Source: Amphimedon queenslandica
Lineage: Eukaryota > Porifera > Demospongiae > Haplosclerida > Niphatidae
Direction: 5' to 3'
Assembly (NCBI RefSeq): GCF_000090795.2
Contig: NW_003546506.1
Coordinates: forward strand, 102,490-135,430
Length of the DNA: 32,941 nucleotides
Shown here piece after piece: positions 9,292 to 19,087 of the stretch (position 1 is its first letter; every line of letters starts with the position of its first letter). The position numbers and the translations under genes were made by a program. The notes under the pieces are model-generated. The model saw only the letters and a list, made by a program, of their open reading frames with translations. It ran no database searches and had not been told where the DNA came from.

Positions 9292-10353
9292 CTACAGGTG
9301 CCTTTTCTGGAACTTCTTTTGCTCTGCCTCTTTCACTGCTCCTCTGTATGAGTTATCTCCAATGTTCCAACTGATCAAACCCCCAACCGTCATACCCACT
9401 TGTATACCAATCACTGGCACTACACAGCAAGCTATACCACCAACAATCATTTCAATATAAACTGACAATCTTTTTACATATTTTTCGATCTCCTTGATGG
9501 TCTGTAGTCCCTTTCGACGCTTTAAGCAGGTATCCAAAAGGACCTCTTTCCAGTTACCCATGATCAGTAATTTTGGATTCTTTTTCCCTGCAACGCTTAC
9601 CGGCATATTCAATATGATTTCCTTCGACAGCCCCAATCTCTCCAGACAAGTTTTGAACTCTTTGCTTTAGTTTTTCATCTTGTCTAGCATTTTTATTTGC
9701 TTTATTTTGAGTTTCCTGTCATTGTTATCATCATCGTCGCTGTCTTCTTCATCATTTTGAGGAGAAAAGAGATTAGCTTGTGTCAGCACAATGATACTGT
9801 TAAGCCAGATACAGTAATTCTCTCCAAATTTGCTGACCAGAAGCTTTGCCAAGTTGTAGACTGATCTATCAACTTTGCTTGTTAAGGGCAGACAAATGAA
9901 AACTATATATTGAGTGTTGCACGTTGCTATCGCATTGTAAAGCGTCTTCAATAGTTTCTCATCATCTTCCTCTGGATCAGCGAGTCCTTTTGTGTCATAG
10001 AAGAGTGTTTCTGTTCCACAGAAGTCACCACGGCATTCTTTCATTGTCTCCTGAGCACAAGGGAAGATGTCATCGGACACTGTCGCTACCTTTTTCCCAA
10101 GTAGAGTATTGATTAGTGTAGACTTACCCACTCCGGTCCTACCAATCACAAATATTGAGTGGCTCGTTCTTTTTTGTTGTTTTTATCGTTTGTTTTGTTT
10201 ATACTCCTCACTTGTCAATAGCTCGTTGTCTTGTGCTGGTGGTAAGTTGATGATGTTCTCAGTAAAATTAGTTTCTTCGCTTGTTATCTCTTCATTATTC
10301 TCATTCCCTTCTACAATAGTTAAACATAGACTCTCATCTGATGCTTGTGCCAT
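9292..10353 (-). pseudogene. GIMAP-like GTPase type C with two in-frame TAA codons
   Basis: ATG at 10353 opens MAQASDESLC and continues in a single frame to the stop at 9292. That frame is broken only by TAA at 10183-10185, in the N-terminal tail after KQNKR, and TAA at 9667-9669 after KMKN. The frame carries FVIGRTGVGKSTLINTLLG, DTKG, LTQANLF, an Asp-rich linker (DEEDSDDDDNND), SKEFKTCLERLG and a hairpin with GGIACCVVPVIG. The second stop falls where the sister copy at 31819-32575 reads TGG (MENWSKEF), the same Trp that is lost in the type D gene. There is no frameshift. I call it a pseudogene, while noting that open reading between and after the stops is well preserved. Confidence 0.8.
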
Positions 10354-10777
10354 CACTAACTCTCTGAGAGAAAGACTTTATGTAAACTATGATCACATGA
10401 TAAAACACATTGAATCTAATTAGTCACTCATGACGTGACAGACTGACAGTGTAGTAAAAGCATTTTTAGCTTATCAGTACCGTGTTTTGATTTATTGGGT
10501 GACCTCATCTTAATTATCAAAACAACTACATGTTGTATATTTGCAAATGTAAATGTGGGATTGTCCATAGTAATATCTTTATATCCCATTAATGAGTTGT
10601 ATCAAATGTCAAAGGTGTAGTACCATTGGAATGAAGTGTGAGTAATTATGCTAGTAGGAGTGCATTCATTACATAGTGACATTTGAGATTTTTATTATTT
10701 AATATGTCAGTAGCTGCTAAGTAAGATTTAATGTATGTAATAACTAACATCAATCATTGCAATCTTTAGTGTTTTTG
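10354..10777. other. Intergenic, nothing recognised
   Basis: AT-rich DNA between two minus-strand GIMAP copies. No exon, RNA gene or clear repeat is seen. Confidence 0.4.
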
Positions 10778-11275
10778 TTAGTCTTTTTCTGTTGTTAGTT
10801 CATCTTTTTTTCTTTCACGGAACTCTTTTTCTACTGTATCACTTACCGTCCTTTGGTAAAACCTTTCAGCAATTCTATATCCAATCAGAATGCCTATGGT
10901 AATGCCTATTGGTATGCCAACAACTGGTAATGCAACACCTGCCACAGCTCCACCAACTGCTCCACTCAAATAGATTGCCATATCTTGTGACTGTTGCTCC
11001 ATTCGATGAGCGCTTTGAAAATGAAGAGCTCTTGTGCTGCAGTGACCCATTATTGTTTCTATCCAGTTATCAGTGAGAGGTAGTTTGAGGTGCCTTTTAT
11101 TCCCGGCAACACACACTGGCATATTCATGATTATTTCTTTAGGCACGTTGTATCTTTTCAGACGCAATTGAAACTTTATGCCCCAATCTTTCATACGTAT
11201 ATTCATTTTTAATTTTAGAACTTCCTCTGGGCTAATGTCGCTCCTTCTATTGTCTTCACCCTCCTCTTCATCATG
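10778..11275 (-). pseudogene. GIMAP-like GTPase type E, 3' half only
   Basis: The frame is open from about 11275 (HHDEEEGEDNRRSDISPEE) through MKDWGIKFQLRLKRYNVP, the VCVAGNK loop and a long Gly-rich hairpin (SGAVGGAVAGVALPVVGIPIG...) to a charged C-terminus. The first in-frame ATG is at 11206. The whole nucleotide-binding half is missing. At about 11270-11280 the sequence changes to NBAS intron 11 on the other strand, with a few shared bases (ATGATG) at the junction. It differs enough from types A-D to be its own type. Without a P-loop it cannot bind GTP, but the hairpin segment could still be translated from the ATG at 11206. Confidence 0.75.
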
Positions 11276-11276
11276 A

Positions 11277-11509
11277 TGTAAAAATTATATAAAATTGTTA
11301 TAATATTATTGTCCACATGCACTTTAATTTTGATTGATTTGCTTGCAAAATTATACTATTCACTTCTTTTTTCTCAATCATATTTACATGTACTTCTATA
11401 GGATTAGGTGTACAGTGTATCACTGAGTCCTAGTGGATTATTACTGGCAACTCTTAGTTTGTCAGGATCTATTTGTCCCTGGGACCTTCCATCTTGTAGG
11501 CTCACGTCA
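11277..11509 (+). pseudogene. NBAS: NBAS scrap: end of intron 11 plus most of exon 12
   Basis: From GATGTAAAAATTATATAAA onward this closely matches introns at 4853-4982 and 22280-22409, then exon 12 (from 11402). The second codon of the exon is TAG (11405-11407) where both other copies have TGG. Other changes turn LWDLPS into PWDLPS. Homology stops near 11509, mid-exon, and ULK3 sequence begins at once. The scrap is therefore a non-functional piece of about 230 bases, wedged between a truncated GIMAP gene and a truncated ULK3. Confidence 0.85.
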
Positions 11510-11613
11510 GTTTCTAAGGTCAAAGGGTATAGCTCCCATGGACCTTAAGCCACAGAACCTCTTACTGACTGAACCTCCTAAGACGGTACTTAAAATAGCA
11601 GGTATAAGAACTA

Positions 11614-12343
11614 GTATTTTTCAGACATGGGGTCAATTACATTAGAAAGTAATATATTACTATTACTATTAACTAGAAAAAAATTCTATTACTATTACAA
11701 TTACATGTTTAGTAGATGTAAATGTATTATATTACTATTACTATTACTTCACTAATTTCATTATTACTATTACTATTACTGTAATCTAATTATATGTAAT
11801 CTAATTATATTACGATTACATTATAATTTCAAATCAATTCTCTTTAAAGCAAATGACCATTATATTTTACTTTCTCAAANNNNNNNNNNNNNNNNNNNNN
11901 NNNNNNNNNNNNNNNNNNNNNNNNNNNNNNNNNNNNNNNNNNNNNNNNNNNNNNNNNNNNNNNNNNNNNNNNNNNNNNNNNNNNNNNNNNNNNNNNNNNN
12001 NNNNNNNNNNNNNNNNNNNNNNNNNNNNNNNNNNNNNNNNNNNNNNNNNGCAAGAAGCAAAAAAGGGCATTTTTGAAGGCTCATATCTCAGTGAATAAAA
12101 TTTTTTAGACTATGGAAGTTGGAACACATTATTAAAATGGTCAGGCAATCATATTAAGACCATAAAATAAAAAACTTAATTTGGATGTCTGTTTCCCTTT
12201 AACAGTCTCCTACTATTACAATTACTATTACTTGGTTTTTTGATTCCTCCATTACTATTACTATTACAATTACTTTAAAACATGTAATCTTTACTATTAC
12301 TATTACTATTATCTATTACTATTACCCCATGTCTGGTATTTTT
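11614..12343. mobile_element. hAT-like non-autonomous element with 8-bp target duplication
   Basis: Terminal inverted repeats CAGACATGGGGT (11622-11633) and its complement ACCCCATGTCTG (12324-12335) are flanked on both sides by the perfect 8-base direct repeat GTATTTTT (11614-11621 and 12336-12343). Eight-base duplications and CAG-type ends are known hallmarks of the hAT superfamily. Visible interior DNA is mainly ATTACTATTAC-type simple repeat. A run of N (11880-12049) hides the middle. No transposase is seen, so it is non-autonomous as far as can be read. It sits in a ULK3 intron. Confidence 0.85.
11880..12049. other. Assembly gap (170 N)
   Basis: A run of N inside the hAT-like element, flanked on both sides by ACTATT-type simple repeats. 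The true length is unknown. Confidence 0.99.
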
Positions 12344-12359
12344 ATATTAAAATGTACAT

Positions 12360-13130
12360 ATTTACTGTATATGTTTTTTGGAAACAACTTTAGAAATTTG
12401 TGAAAAAATTAATTTTGATCGGAATCAGCTGCACAGCCTAAGAACATGGATATGCATCAGGAAAAATTATGAAAATGGAGAATTCTCTCATAGTCATTTT
12501 TCCCAAAATTTGGCTAAACCTATACTATAGTACAGAGGCTTTTACCCGATTTTTGAGCAACTTCTAAAATTCATAAAAAATCCATATTTGATCGGAATTA
12601 GTTCAAACTTGATACACAGTGTAAGTACATGTATATGCATCAGAAAATGTAATAAAAATGAAGAATTCTCACTTTTTCATTTTTGATGAAATTTGGCCAA
12701 TGACCCTGTACTATTATAGTTCAGGGACTTTCACCCGATTTTTGAGTAACTTTAAAAATTCATAAGAAATCCATATTTGATCGGAATTAGCTCAAACTTT
12801 CTACGCAACATAAGTACATGTATATGCATCAGAAAATGTAATAAAAATGGAGAATTCTCACTTTGTCATTTTTGACGAAATTTGGCCAATGACCCTGTAC
12901 TATTATAGTATAGGGACTTTGGCCCGATTTTTGAGTGAATTTAAAAATTCATAAAAAATCCATATTTAATCAGAATCAGCTCAAACTTTCTATGCAACAT
13001 AAGTACATGTATATGCATCAGAAAATGTAATAAAAATGGAGAACTCTCACCTTTTCATTTTTGATGAAATATGACCAACGACCCTGTACTATAGTACAGA
13101 CACTCAAGCCGATTTTTTGAAGCATCTTTA
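12360..13130 (+). repeat. Tandem satellite, about 188-bp period, four monomers
   Basis: The block CCCGATTTTTGAG recurs near 12545, 12735 and 12923, and in altered form near 13109, giving a spacing of about 186-190 bases. Each monomer also holds TTTGATCGGAATTAGCTC, a CATGTATATGCATCAG stretch, AAAAATGGAGAATTCTCAC and CCCTGTACTATAGTACAGG-type palindromes. The same monomer appears in NBAS intron 6 (20040-20410), at 3300-3680 and at 1141-1275. The array fills the ULK3 intron right after the hAT-like element. Confidence 0.8.
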
Positions 13131-13779
13131 AAATTGTACATGTGTGAATGAATCACTTTATGTACTAGATTTTGGGATGGCTCAATTATTAAAAGACAAT
13201 GATCACGGTGCTTCATTCAGAGGATCACCATTATACATGGTAAAGTCAGTTACCATAAAATACAAATGATCATTATTTTGTACATTCATCACTTCACAGG
13301 CTCCAGAAGTTATGCTTGGTAAAACTTATGATGCAAAAGTTGACCTCTGGTCTATAGGAGTCATTCTATTTGGTAAAATTTTTAATTAAATTTTTACATC
13401 CAAAATAAAAATAAAATGCCTAGTTTATATTCTCACTGTTCATACATGTGAATATAGCAATGGACTAGGTTTTAGCTAATACAATCATCTTTGCTTTATT
13501 TAGAAATTTTGTATGGATTTGCTCCTTATCATTCAAGCACAATAGAAGAGCTTCATTTAAGAGTTCTCAACGACACTCCTATTGTGGTAAAATATTAAAC
13601 CCCTTTAAAATGATACACATGGCTAAACTTGATTTATTAGATCCCTTCTGTCCCAGAAACTTCCTCAAAGTGTAAGGAGGTATTCCAAGGACTCTTGGAG
13701 AGAGATCCCTGTCAGAGAGATCCCTGTCCTTGAGCATATGCTAGGGCCAGAGTGCCTCAGTAAAGCTGTAAGTGAATTA

Positions 13780-13965
13780 TGAGGACTTGAAACTTAAGTT
13801 AAGCTAGCCTTAAGACAGGAAGTGCTGTATAAACCAATGGCCAGAGTTAACTTAACATAAGGAAAGGAGTAATATTTATCCTTATGCTAAGTTAACTCTG
13901 GCCATTGGTTTATACAGCACTTCCTGTCTTGACTTAAGGCCTTACCTTAAGTTAAATTTCAAGCA
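13780..13965. mobile_element. Palindromic MITE-like element in a ULK3 intron
   Basis: The two arms are near-perfect inverted repeats of about 50 bases or more (AGACAGGAAGTGCTGTATA at 13812 and its complement ending near 13928), around a short loop near 13862-13878. The outer parts (CTTGAAACTTAAG and CTTAAGTTAAATTTCAAG) also pair imperfectly. The 7-base direct repeat TGAATTA flanks it at 13773-13779 and 13966-13972 and could be the target duplication. No coding capacity. Confidence 0.7.
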
Positions 13966-15080
13966 TGAATTAATCTTTATACTAGTTATGCAGCACATAA
14001 TTTTTTATTTTATTTTTATAGAGAGCTCAGCTTGTAAAGCAAGCTGTGGTTAAAGACAGTGATGGAAAGTACAGTTCTGCAGTTAATTATTACTAGCTGC
14101 CAAGCATTGGACTATTTCATATCTGCTCTAGATTTTAATAAAAATACCAATAATTGATTTTCATTTGCACTGCCCCTTTTGTGTAGATGAAGAAGATTAT
14201 CGTACTAAGGAAAGTTTAAAAGACATGGTGTGACTCTAGTTTGATATTCTTTTATTTGCTAACTTATAATTAGATAGAGCAGTATATTGCTAGAGCTGAG
14301 TATTTAAAGTCACTAGTTAGAACACAAAAACCCTCACTGAGAGATACTGCAGGAGAGAATAGGAAGAGAATACTAGGTTAGTCATTTAGAAGTGTGAATA
14401 TTCAATTTAATAAATCTTTATGGAATCCGTTTTTTGTATTATTTAGAAGAGATGCAAGCTGAGTTTTCCCAGTTAAAAGATGTTCATTCTCTAATTGAGG
14501 AAGCTGATCAGTTGGAGGATAGACATTCATATCATTCTGCATGTGAGATTTATAAAGATACTTTTAGCATTGATAGAAAGTAACAACATAGAAAATGCTT
14601 AATTATTTATTTCTTTATTTTGCATTTTATTTAATTTTTATTTTATTGCATTCATCTTGTGTACATGTAAATGTATAATTTCTTTACCTTGTTTCCTATT
14701 AGAGGCTGATAGTCCTGAAAAGAAGAAATTAATAGCCTCAGAAGTACAACAGCATTCTTCAATTTCCCATTTCAATCTTTTGTAGGTACAAGTATTTCTT
14801 CAAAGAGGAGAAGAGCTAACCATTTTATTAGAAGTAAGGAAAAATAGTATTTATTTTTGCAAAACTATTGGCATACACACAGTCATATACTTCTTATGCT
14901 TTTAAAAATACATTTTCAGTATTAATTACTGTTGCTATGATTATTCTTTTAGAAGAAAGTTCCCAGCTATCAAAGGTCATCATCCTTTCCTTCATCTGCC
15001 TCTGGTTTGAAATCCACCATCAATGAAAGCATGCACGCACACACATGCACACACCACTTAAACATGTCTGCCTGTTAATA

Positions 15081-15285
15081 TTGTATAGAAGGAAATTTTA
15101 GAGGTAGTTAAATTTGGCGAATTTGGCGTTTTGATAGCCATTTGCCAAAATAAAAATCCACCATTGAGCCATTATGCACATGCTCAATGGCACATGGCCA
15201 CAAATTCGCCAAATTAAAATTCACCAATCACCAAAATTTAGCAATTCGCCAAAATTTAGTCCCTCCAAAATTTTCTTCTGTATGG
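15081..15285. mobile_element. TA-flanked MITE, family 1
   Basis: This 205-base element has diverged ends (TTGTATAGAAGG and CTTCTGTATGG), flanked by TA on each side. The interior carries AAATTTGGCGAATTTGGCG and its complements, as in the copy at 21875-22079, which is also 205 bases long. It lies just after the last ULK3-like exon. No coding capacity. Confidence 0.75.
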
Positions 15286-15652
15286 TATGTTAACTTCTCT
15301 CATTTCTTTCATTTCTCTAGCATGTCATGTCCAGTGAATCAGACTGTCTTAATACGGTAATCAATTGACTGTCCTAATAATCAATTATAATTTCAAAGCT
15401 ACCATTTAAAGCCACTTTACAAAAAGAAAATTATTGTGAAAAGAAATATAAAGATCTACAACACTACAGTGGTATAATATGTAGCCGTTTAGTATTAAAA
15501 AGACATGGCAGTGAAATGTCATTAAAAATCATACTAGCATAAAATTATGTGTTCAAAATCTAAAGCTACATGCAACTAAATTCTAGACTACTACTATTCT
15601 ATTCCTGAACTAAACTTGGAATTGTTATCTCACCCAGCAAAAATAGTTCTGT
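15286..15652. other. Intergenic between convergent ULK3-like and IgGFc/Calx-beta genes
   Basis: About 365 bases with no exon, RNA gene or repeat that I can support. It must hold the 3' end of the minus-strand membrane-protein gene. Confidence 0.4.
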
Positions 15653-18600
15653 TTAAATGTACGTATCTGTAATTTCTTCAGGGTTTTCATATTTTTTTTC
15701 TTCCTGGAAATTATCCATTTCCGTGTAAATCTCATCATTAATCGCTTCACCATTATCATTAATTTGACATCCTTGTGGTCGTGGAAGCATAGGTAGAGGA
15801 AGGGTTTGATTTTTGCTCTTGGGCTCAATTGCATTTCCATGACTTTTATAATTACTGATAATAACTGGTCCATTATTTGAAGCTATTGTCTGTCTTGTGC
15901 TTTTCCCCCAGAAAAACCCACCTACGGTACCAACGACGCCGAGAATTAAAAATATGACGTAGCCCATTACGCCTCCAACAACTACACTTGAGTTCAACGA
16001 GGACTGGTTTGGTTGTGTTGTTGGCACTACAGAGGAACACGATGCACTGTTCTCAACTGTTACTGTTACTTTAGAAAAAATTAATGAAGGGCTTGTGTTC
16101 GTAATTGCCGTGCAGCTACAAGAACCAGTAACAGATTTTGTTAGTGTGCTTGTATAAACTGTTGGTGTGCAACTTTGTGAAGGAATTGTAGGAGTGGATG
16201 TTATGTAAACAGTTTCACTGGAAGCCATGCCAATGACAGGTGTTGTTGTTGCAGCATAAGAACTTTGAGGATTATAGCTAACTGTTATAATAGATGGTTC
16301 TATTGTTACATTAATGTTTGATATACGAATAGCAAGTCTCCCTATCAGTATATTATCAGAGAAAGGAAAGCGAGAGAGATTAAGGGTTGCACTGTAGCTT
16401 TCACTGTAATTATAGAAATCAAAGCGAGTGACATTTAAAGCTTCACCTATTATAAATGACAAAATAATAAAGGATTAAGAATAACTGAATAAGATTAAGT
16501 AAAATGGGCTATACATCTGGGATATTAATTACTCATACGCCCATACAAACTAAAATATATGGCAAATCGGCAATTTGCCATTCAAATTCACTTGTGAACC
16601 TCCCACTAATTACTTATTAACTTTGGCTTGATAAACCTGAAATCATGCTAAAATCAAGCAATATGTGGGCATAATAGAATGTTTATTATACCTGAAAAAC
16701 TCTCAACTTGCAACTGAACAGTTGATATTTCTCCTGATTGCATTATTCCATGATAGTTAGACACGGCAAGAGTCATTTCTGTACTATCAATAATCAGTGA
16801 TGAGTTGCTAAAACCAATCTGTATATCTGTGTCAAAAAATACTGAAACAGAAAGTTATTATGTCATACTTACAATCATTGTCATATACTTCAATTGTACA
16901 GTCTGCAATTGAAAAGACAATACTGAGCATCTTGTCCAACAGCCTCTAGTGCCACACTGAAATACTCAGTAGGTTCAGCATAGAGGTCATCAATAATAGC
17001 AATTGTTACATTATGTAGCGTCTCTCCATATCTAAATGTGACCACCTCATTTGTCAACAAATGAATATCTCCATCTACATTGTGTACAAATAATGATAAT
17101 TGCATGCATGAATAGCATTGGAATTACATGCATTATTTACTTTCTGATGTGTAGTCCACTTGTTGAGGAGTGACACTCACTCTCACTGACACTTCTTCCT
17201 CAACATTCACACTTCTGTTCAAAGAAATAACAAGGTAGTTTTCTCCTTCTCTAGCAAAAAACAGCTCCTGAGCAAAACTGACTTCTGATAGTTCATTAAT
17301 TGGATTGAGACCAATACCGCATGAGAAAGCATATGCACGGTTTCCATACCATCCATATACTGAAAGAAATAGCCCACCTGAACTATTTGGGTGGGTGAAT
17401 ATACGAGTACCAGAAATTGAAGTATAAAGGCCATAACCAGCAATTGTTTCATTAGGAAAGTAAATAGTGGAGTTCCATGAATCAACTTGGTAAAAGATAC
17501 TATTAATTGTCAGGGTGTTAGTAAAGAATTGATCATTTGGTACAAGCAGGCTCACACTACTCATTACTGTGACTGTAAACAATGATGTGCATCCTATTGA
17601 GTGTAAGTACTGGTTTATTGGAGGAACTGTGTTAAGGGTTGAGTCACCATAAGTGAATCCATTAAAGTATCTACTTGCTCCAATATGTGCCACATATATT
17701 GGTCTGCTAGCTACAAGACTGCAGTAAAAAGTGTTAGAGGTATTGAACTGATAGACTTGGCCAGAGGAGAGAGTGGCATTAACTGTAGGACCAGTTCCAC
17801 ATTTCCTTTGAATATTAGTTCCATCCCTATGGGCAATAATCTTGTAAAACTGACTTATAGTATTCCTATTGTGATAAGGAGACAGAAGGAAATCTTTACC
17901 CCAAGTGATAGTAGGAGGGACTTGTGTTGTTATAGGGTCAGAATCATCTATTCCAAATGGAATCTCAGCAGCAGTATGTCCACTAATAACTGTTAATGGA
18001 GCATCAGAAATTATTTTAGTACCAGAAATATCAGCAAAAGCTTGAATTATTTTTATAGTTTCTCCTGCATGCATGACAAATGTGTTGTTTTCTCCCGCTT
18101 GATATGTCTTATTTGTACTGTATGGTGATTGTGGGTTAGCTGACATTGTAATGTTAGCATATTGAGTTGGTATTACATGACATTGGTATTATTCATGCAT
18201 CCAACAAGAACGATATAACCATATAATTCCCTAATACCATGAGATGAAACTGCATAATATACATACTGGTTTGTTGGTTGAATGTGACACGGAAGCCCAA
18301 GAAATGAAAGGTAGCCATAAACATAATTATCATTCCATGCAACAACAGATACAGGGTCAGTCTCAGGTGATGTAATATGCAGGCCCAACTTTCGGTATGA
18401 ATAGTTAGAAAACAAGACCTCATAAGTCAATGGTATAACAACTACATCAGGATTTCCTGCAGTGGTTGTACCAGAGTAGCTAAAGCCTTGATCAAGAGAC
18501 TCAATGCTGTAATGGACTGATGCATTCACGAGTGTGTGCACTGTTAGGTTAAGCCTTCTTTCTCCATAAGCATAGATATTTCCTGGAAATGCCAAATAAA

Positions 18601-18780
18601 AGTCGCTTCCATAAGAAGAGAGGTTGCTAGGAGCAGTGGCTGCAGATACATCTATAGCAAAATAAAGTGCTGATGCATGCAAAACTGCACAAACTTACTA
18701 TTGAATTGTATTGCAATGAATAAAAAGAAAATTATAATTTCTGCAGCGGGTTTAGATCTAGCTGTTCCTGCTAATTCCAT
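15653..18780 (-). CDS. Type I membrane protein with IgGFc-binding and Calx-beta regions, two apparent frameshifts
   Basis: The exons are 18699-18780 (start ATG 18780, hydrophobic signal EIIIFLFIAIQF), 17141-18651, 16873-17074, 16692-16841 and 15653-16446. The large exon matches IgGFc-binding-type domains (GSDFYLAFPGN; WGKDFLLSPYHNR; GDSTLNTVPPINQYLHSIGC). It then begins a Calx-beta unit (AREGENYLVISLN) that continues in the next exon (TIAIIDDLYAEPTEYFSV...YDND). The last exon has a Thr/Ser-rich stalk, a transmembrane segment (GYVIFLILGVVGTVGGFFWG) and a cytoplasmic tail with tyrosines in EIYTEM, KYENP and DTYI. The frame slips once near 18147-18180 (one base short, after NNTNV) and once near 16905-16935 (one base extra, before DCTIEVYDND). 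Homologous coding sense continues after each slip. Either these are sequence errors or the gene has recently died. Calx-beta domains are prominent in sponge adhesion proteins, so a role in adhesion or recognition is inferred. Confidence 0.75.
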
Positions 18781-18802
18781 AGTCTCAGTCAGTACATAAA
18801 AT

Positions 18803-18988
18803 TTAATCAGTGAGAGCACCCAACATCAGTTTTAAGACTGAGTATAGTAAGACAGTTATAAATATGATAATAGGCCCCACAAATAGTAATGCAACATTAA
18901 TCAGCATTAAAACTGATTCCTTCAAGCCTGGTTTCATCTGTGGTTTCTTTGTTAGATTTAGACGGGCCACACCAGAAGGACCACACAT
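18803..18988 (-). CDS. Small single-pass membrane protein, 61 aa, unrecognised
   Basis: A complete ORF (ATG at 18988) has a basic N-terminal half (ARLNLTKKPQMKPGLKE) followed by one long hydrophobic segment (VLMLINVALLFVGPIIIFIT...) and a very short end. The layout resembles tail-anchored or small subunit proteins of ER or mitochondrial complexes, but I do not recognise a family. It is head-to-head with NBAS, with 99 bases between the start codons, which favours a real transcribed gene. It ends 22 bases above the start of the membrane-protein gene on the same strand. Chance is possible at this length. Confidence 0.45.
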   Translation of the reverse strand: MCGPSGVARLNLTKKPQMKPGLKESVLMLINVALLFVGPIIIFITVLLYSVLKLMLGALTD

Positions 18989-19087
18989 CTATGATCATAC
19001 TACACTTGTTTAGTTGTAATCAATAATAATAATAATTAAATGCGTGGTCTAGTATTTAGGTTTAATTAATAATTCTAATCAGATAAA
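18989..19087. promoter_or_regulatory. Candidate bidirectional promoter, NBAS and small membrane ORF
   Basis: Only 99 bases separate the two divergent start codons. It contains an AATAATAATAATTAAAT stretch and no obvious TATA box. The call is based on spacing alone. Confidence 0.35.

Larger units (their letters stand above)
11508..15078 (+). pseudogene. ULK3: ULK3-like serine/threonine kinase, 3' part, decayed
   Basis: Exons on the plus strand lie at about 11508-11601, 13169-13239, 13300-13372, 13504-13586, 13641-13767, 14022-14160, 14187-14227, 14274-14376, 14447-14579, 14703-14743, 14786-14833 and 14953-15078. They encode the kinase C-lobe (DLKPQNLLL, DFGMAQLL, FRGSPLYMAPEV, VDLWSIGVILFE) and MIT-like helices (AQLVKQAVVKDSDGKYSSAV). 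ULK3 is an autophagy and Hedgehog-linked kinase. Defects: the N-lobe is absent. Exon 13641-13767 shifts frame at an internal 15-base duplication (RDPCQRDPC, then TGA at 13731), and the next conserved residues LEHM.GPECLSKA are in another frame. Exon 14022 gains four bases and a TAG (14094), after which CQALDYF resumes, and it lacks a visible GT donor. The catalytic loop reads APMDLKPQN, without the His of HRD-type loops. It is a pseudogene unless the assembly is wrong. Confidence 0.8.

Noticed and set aside
11433-11645. A single small gene joining NBAS-like and ULK3-like residues
   Set aside because: The NBAS part is read in the wrong frame up to the junction, and its true frame has a stop. 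It is a junction artefact unless a transcript is shown.
11844-12098. Open reading frames spanning the run of N
   Set aside because: They consist of unknown bases.
18173-18682. Two independent genes at 18173-18682 and 17133-18146
   Set aside because: They form one continuous IgGFc-binding-type region separated by a single-base slip, with no splice sites between.
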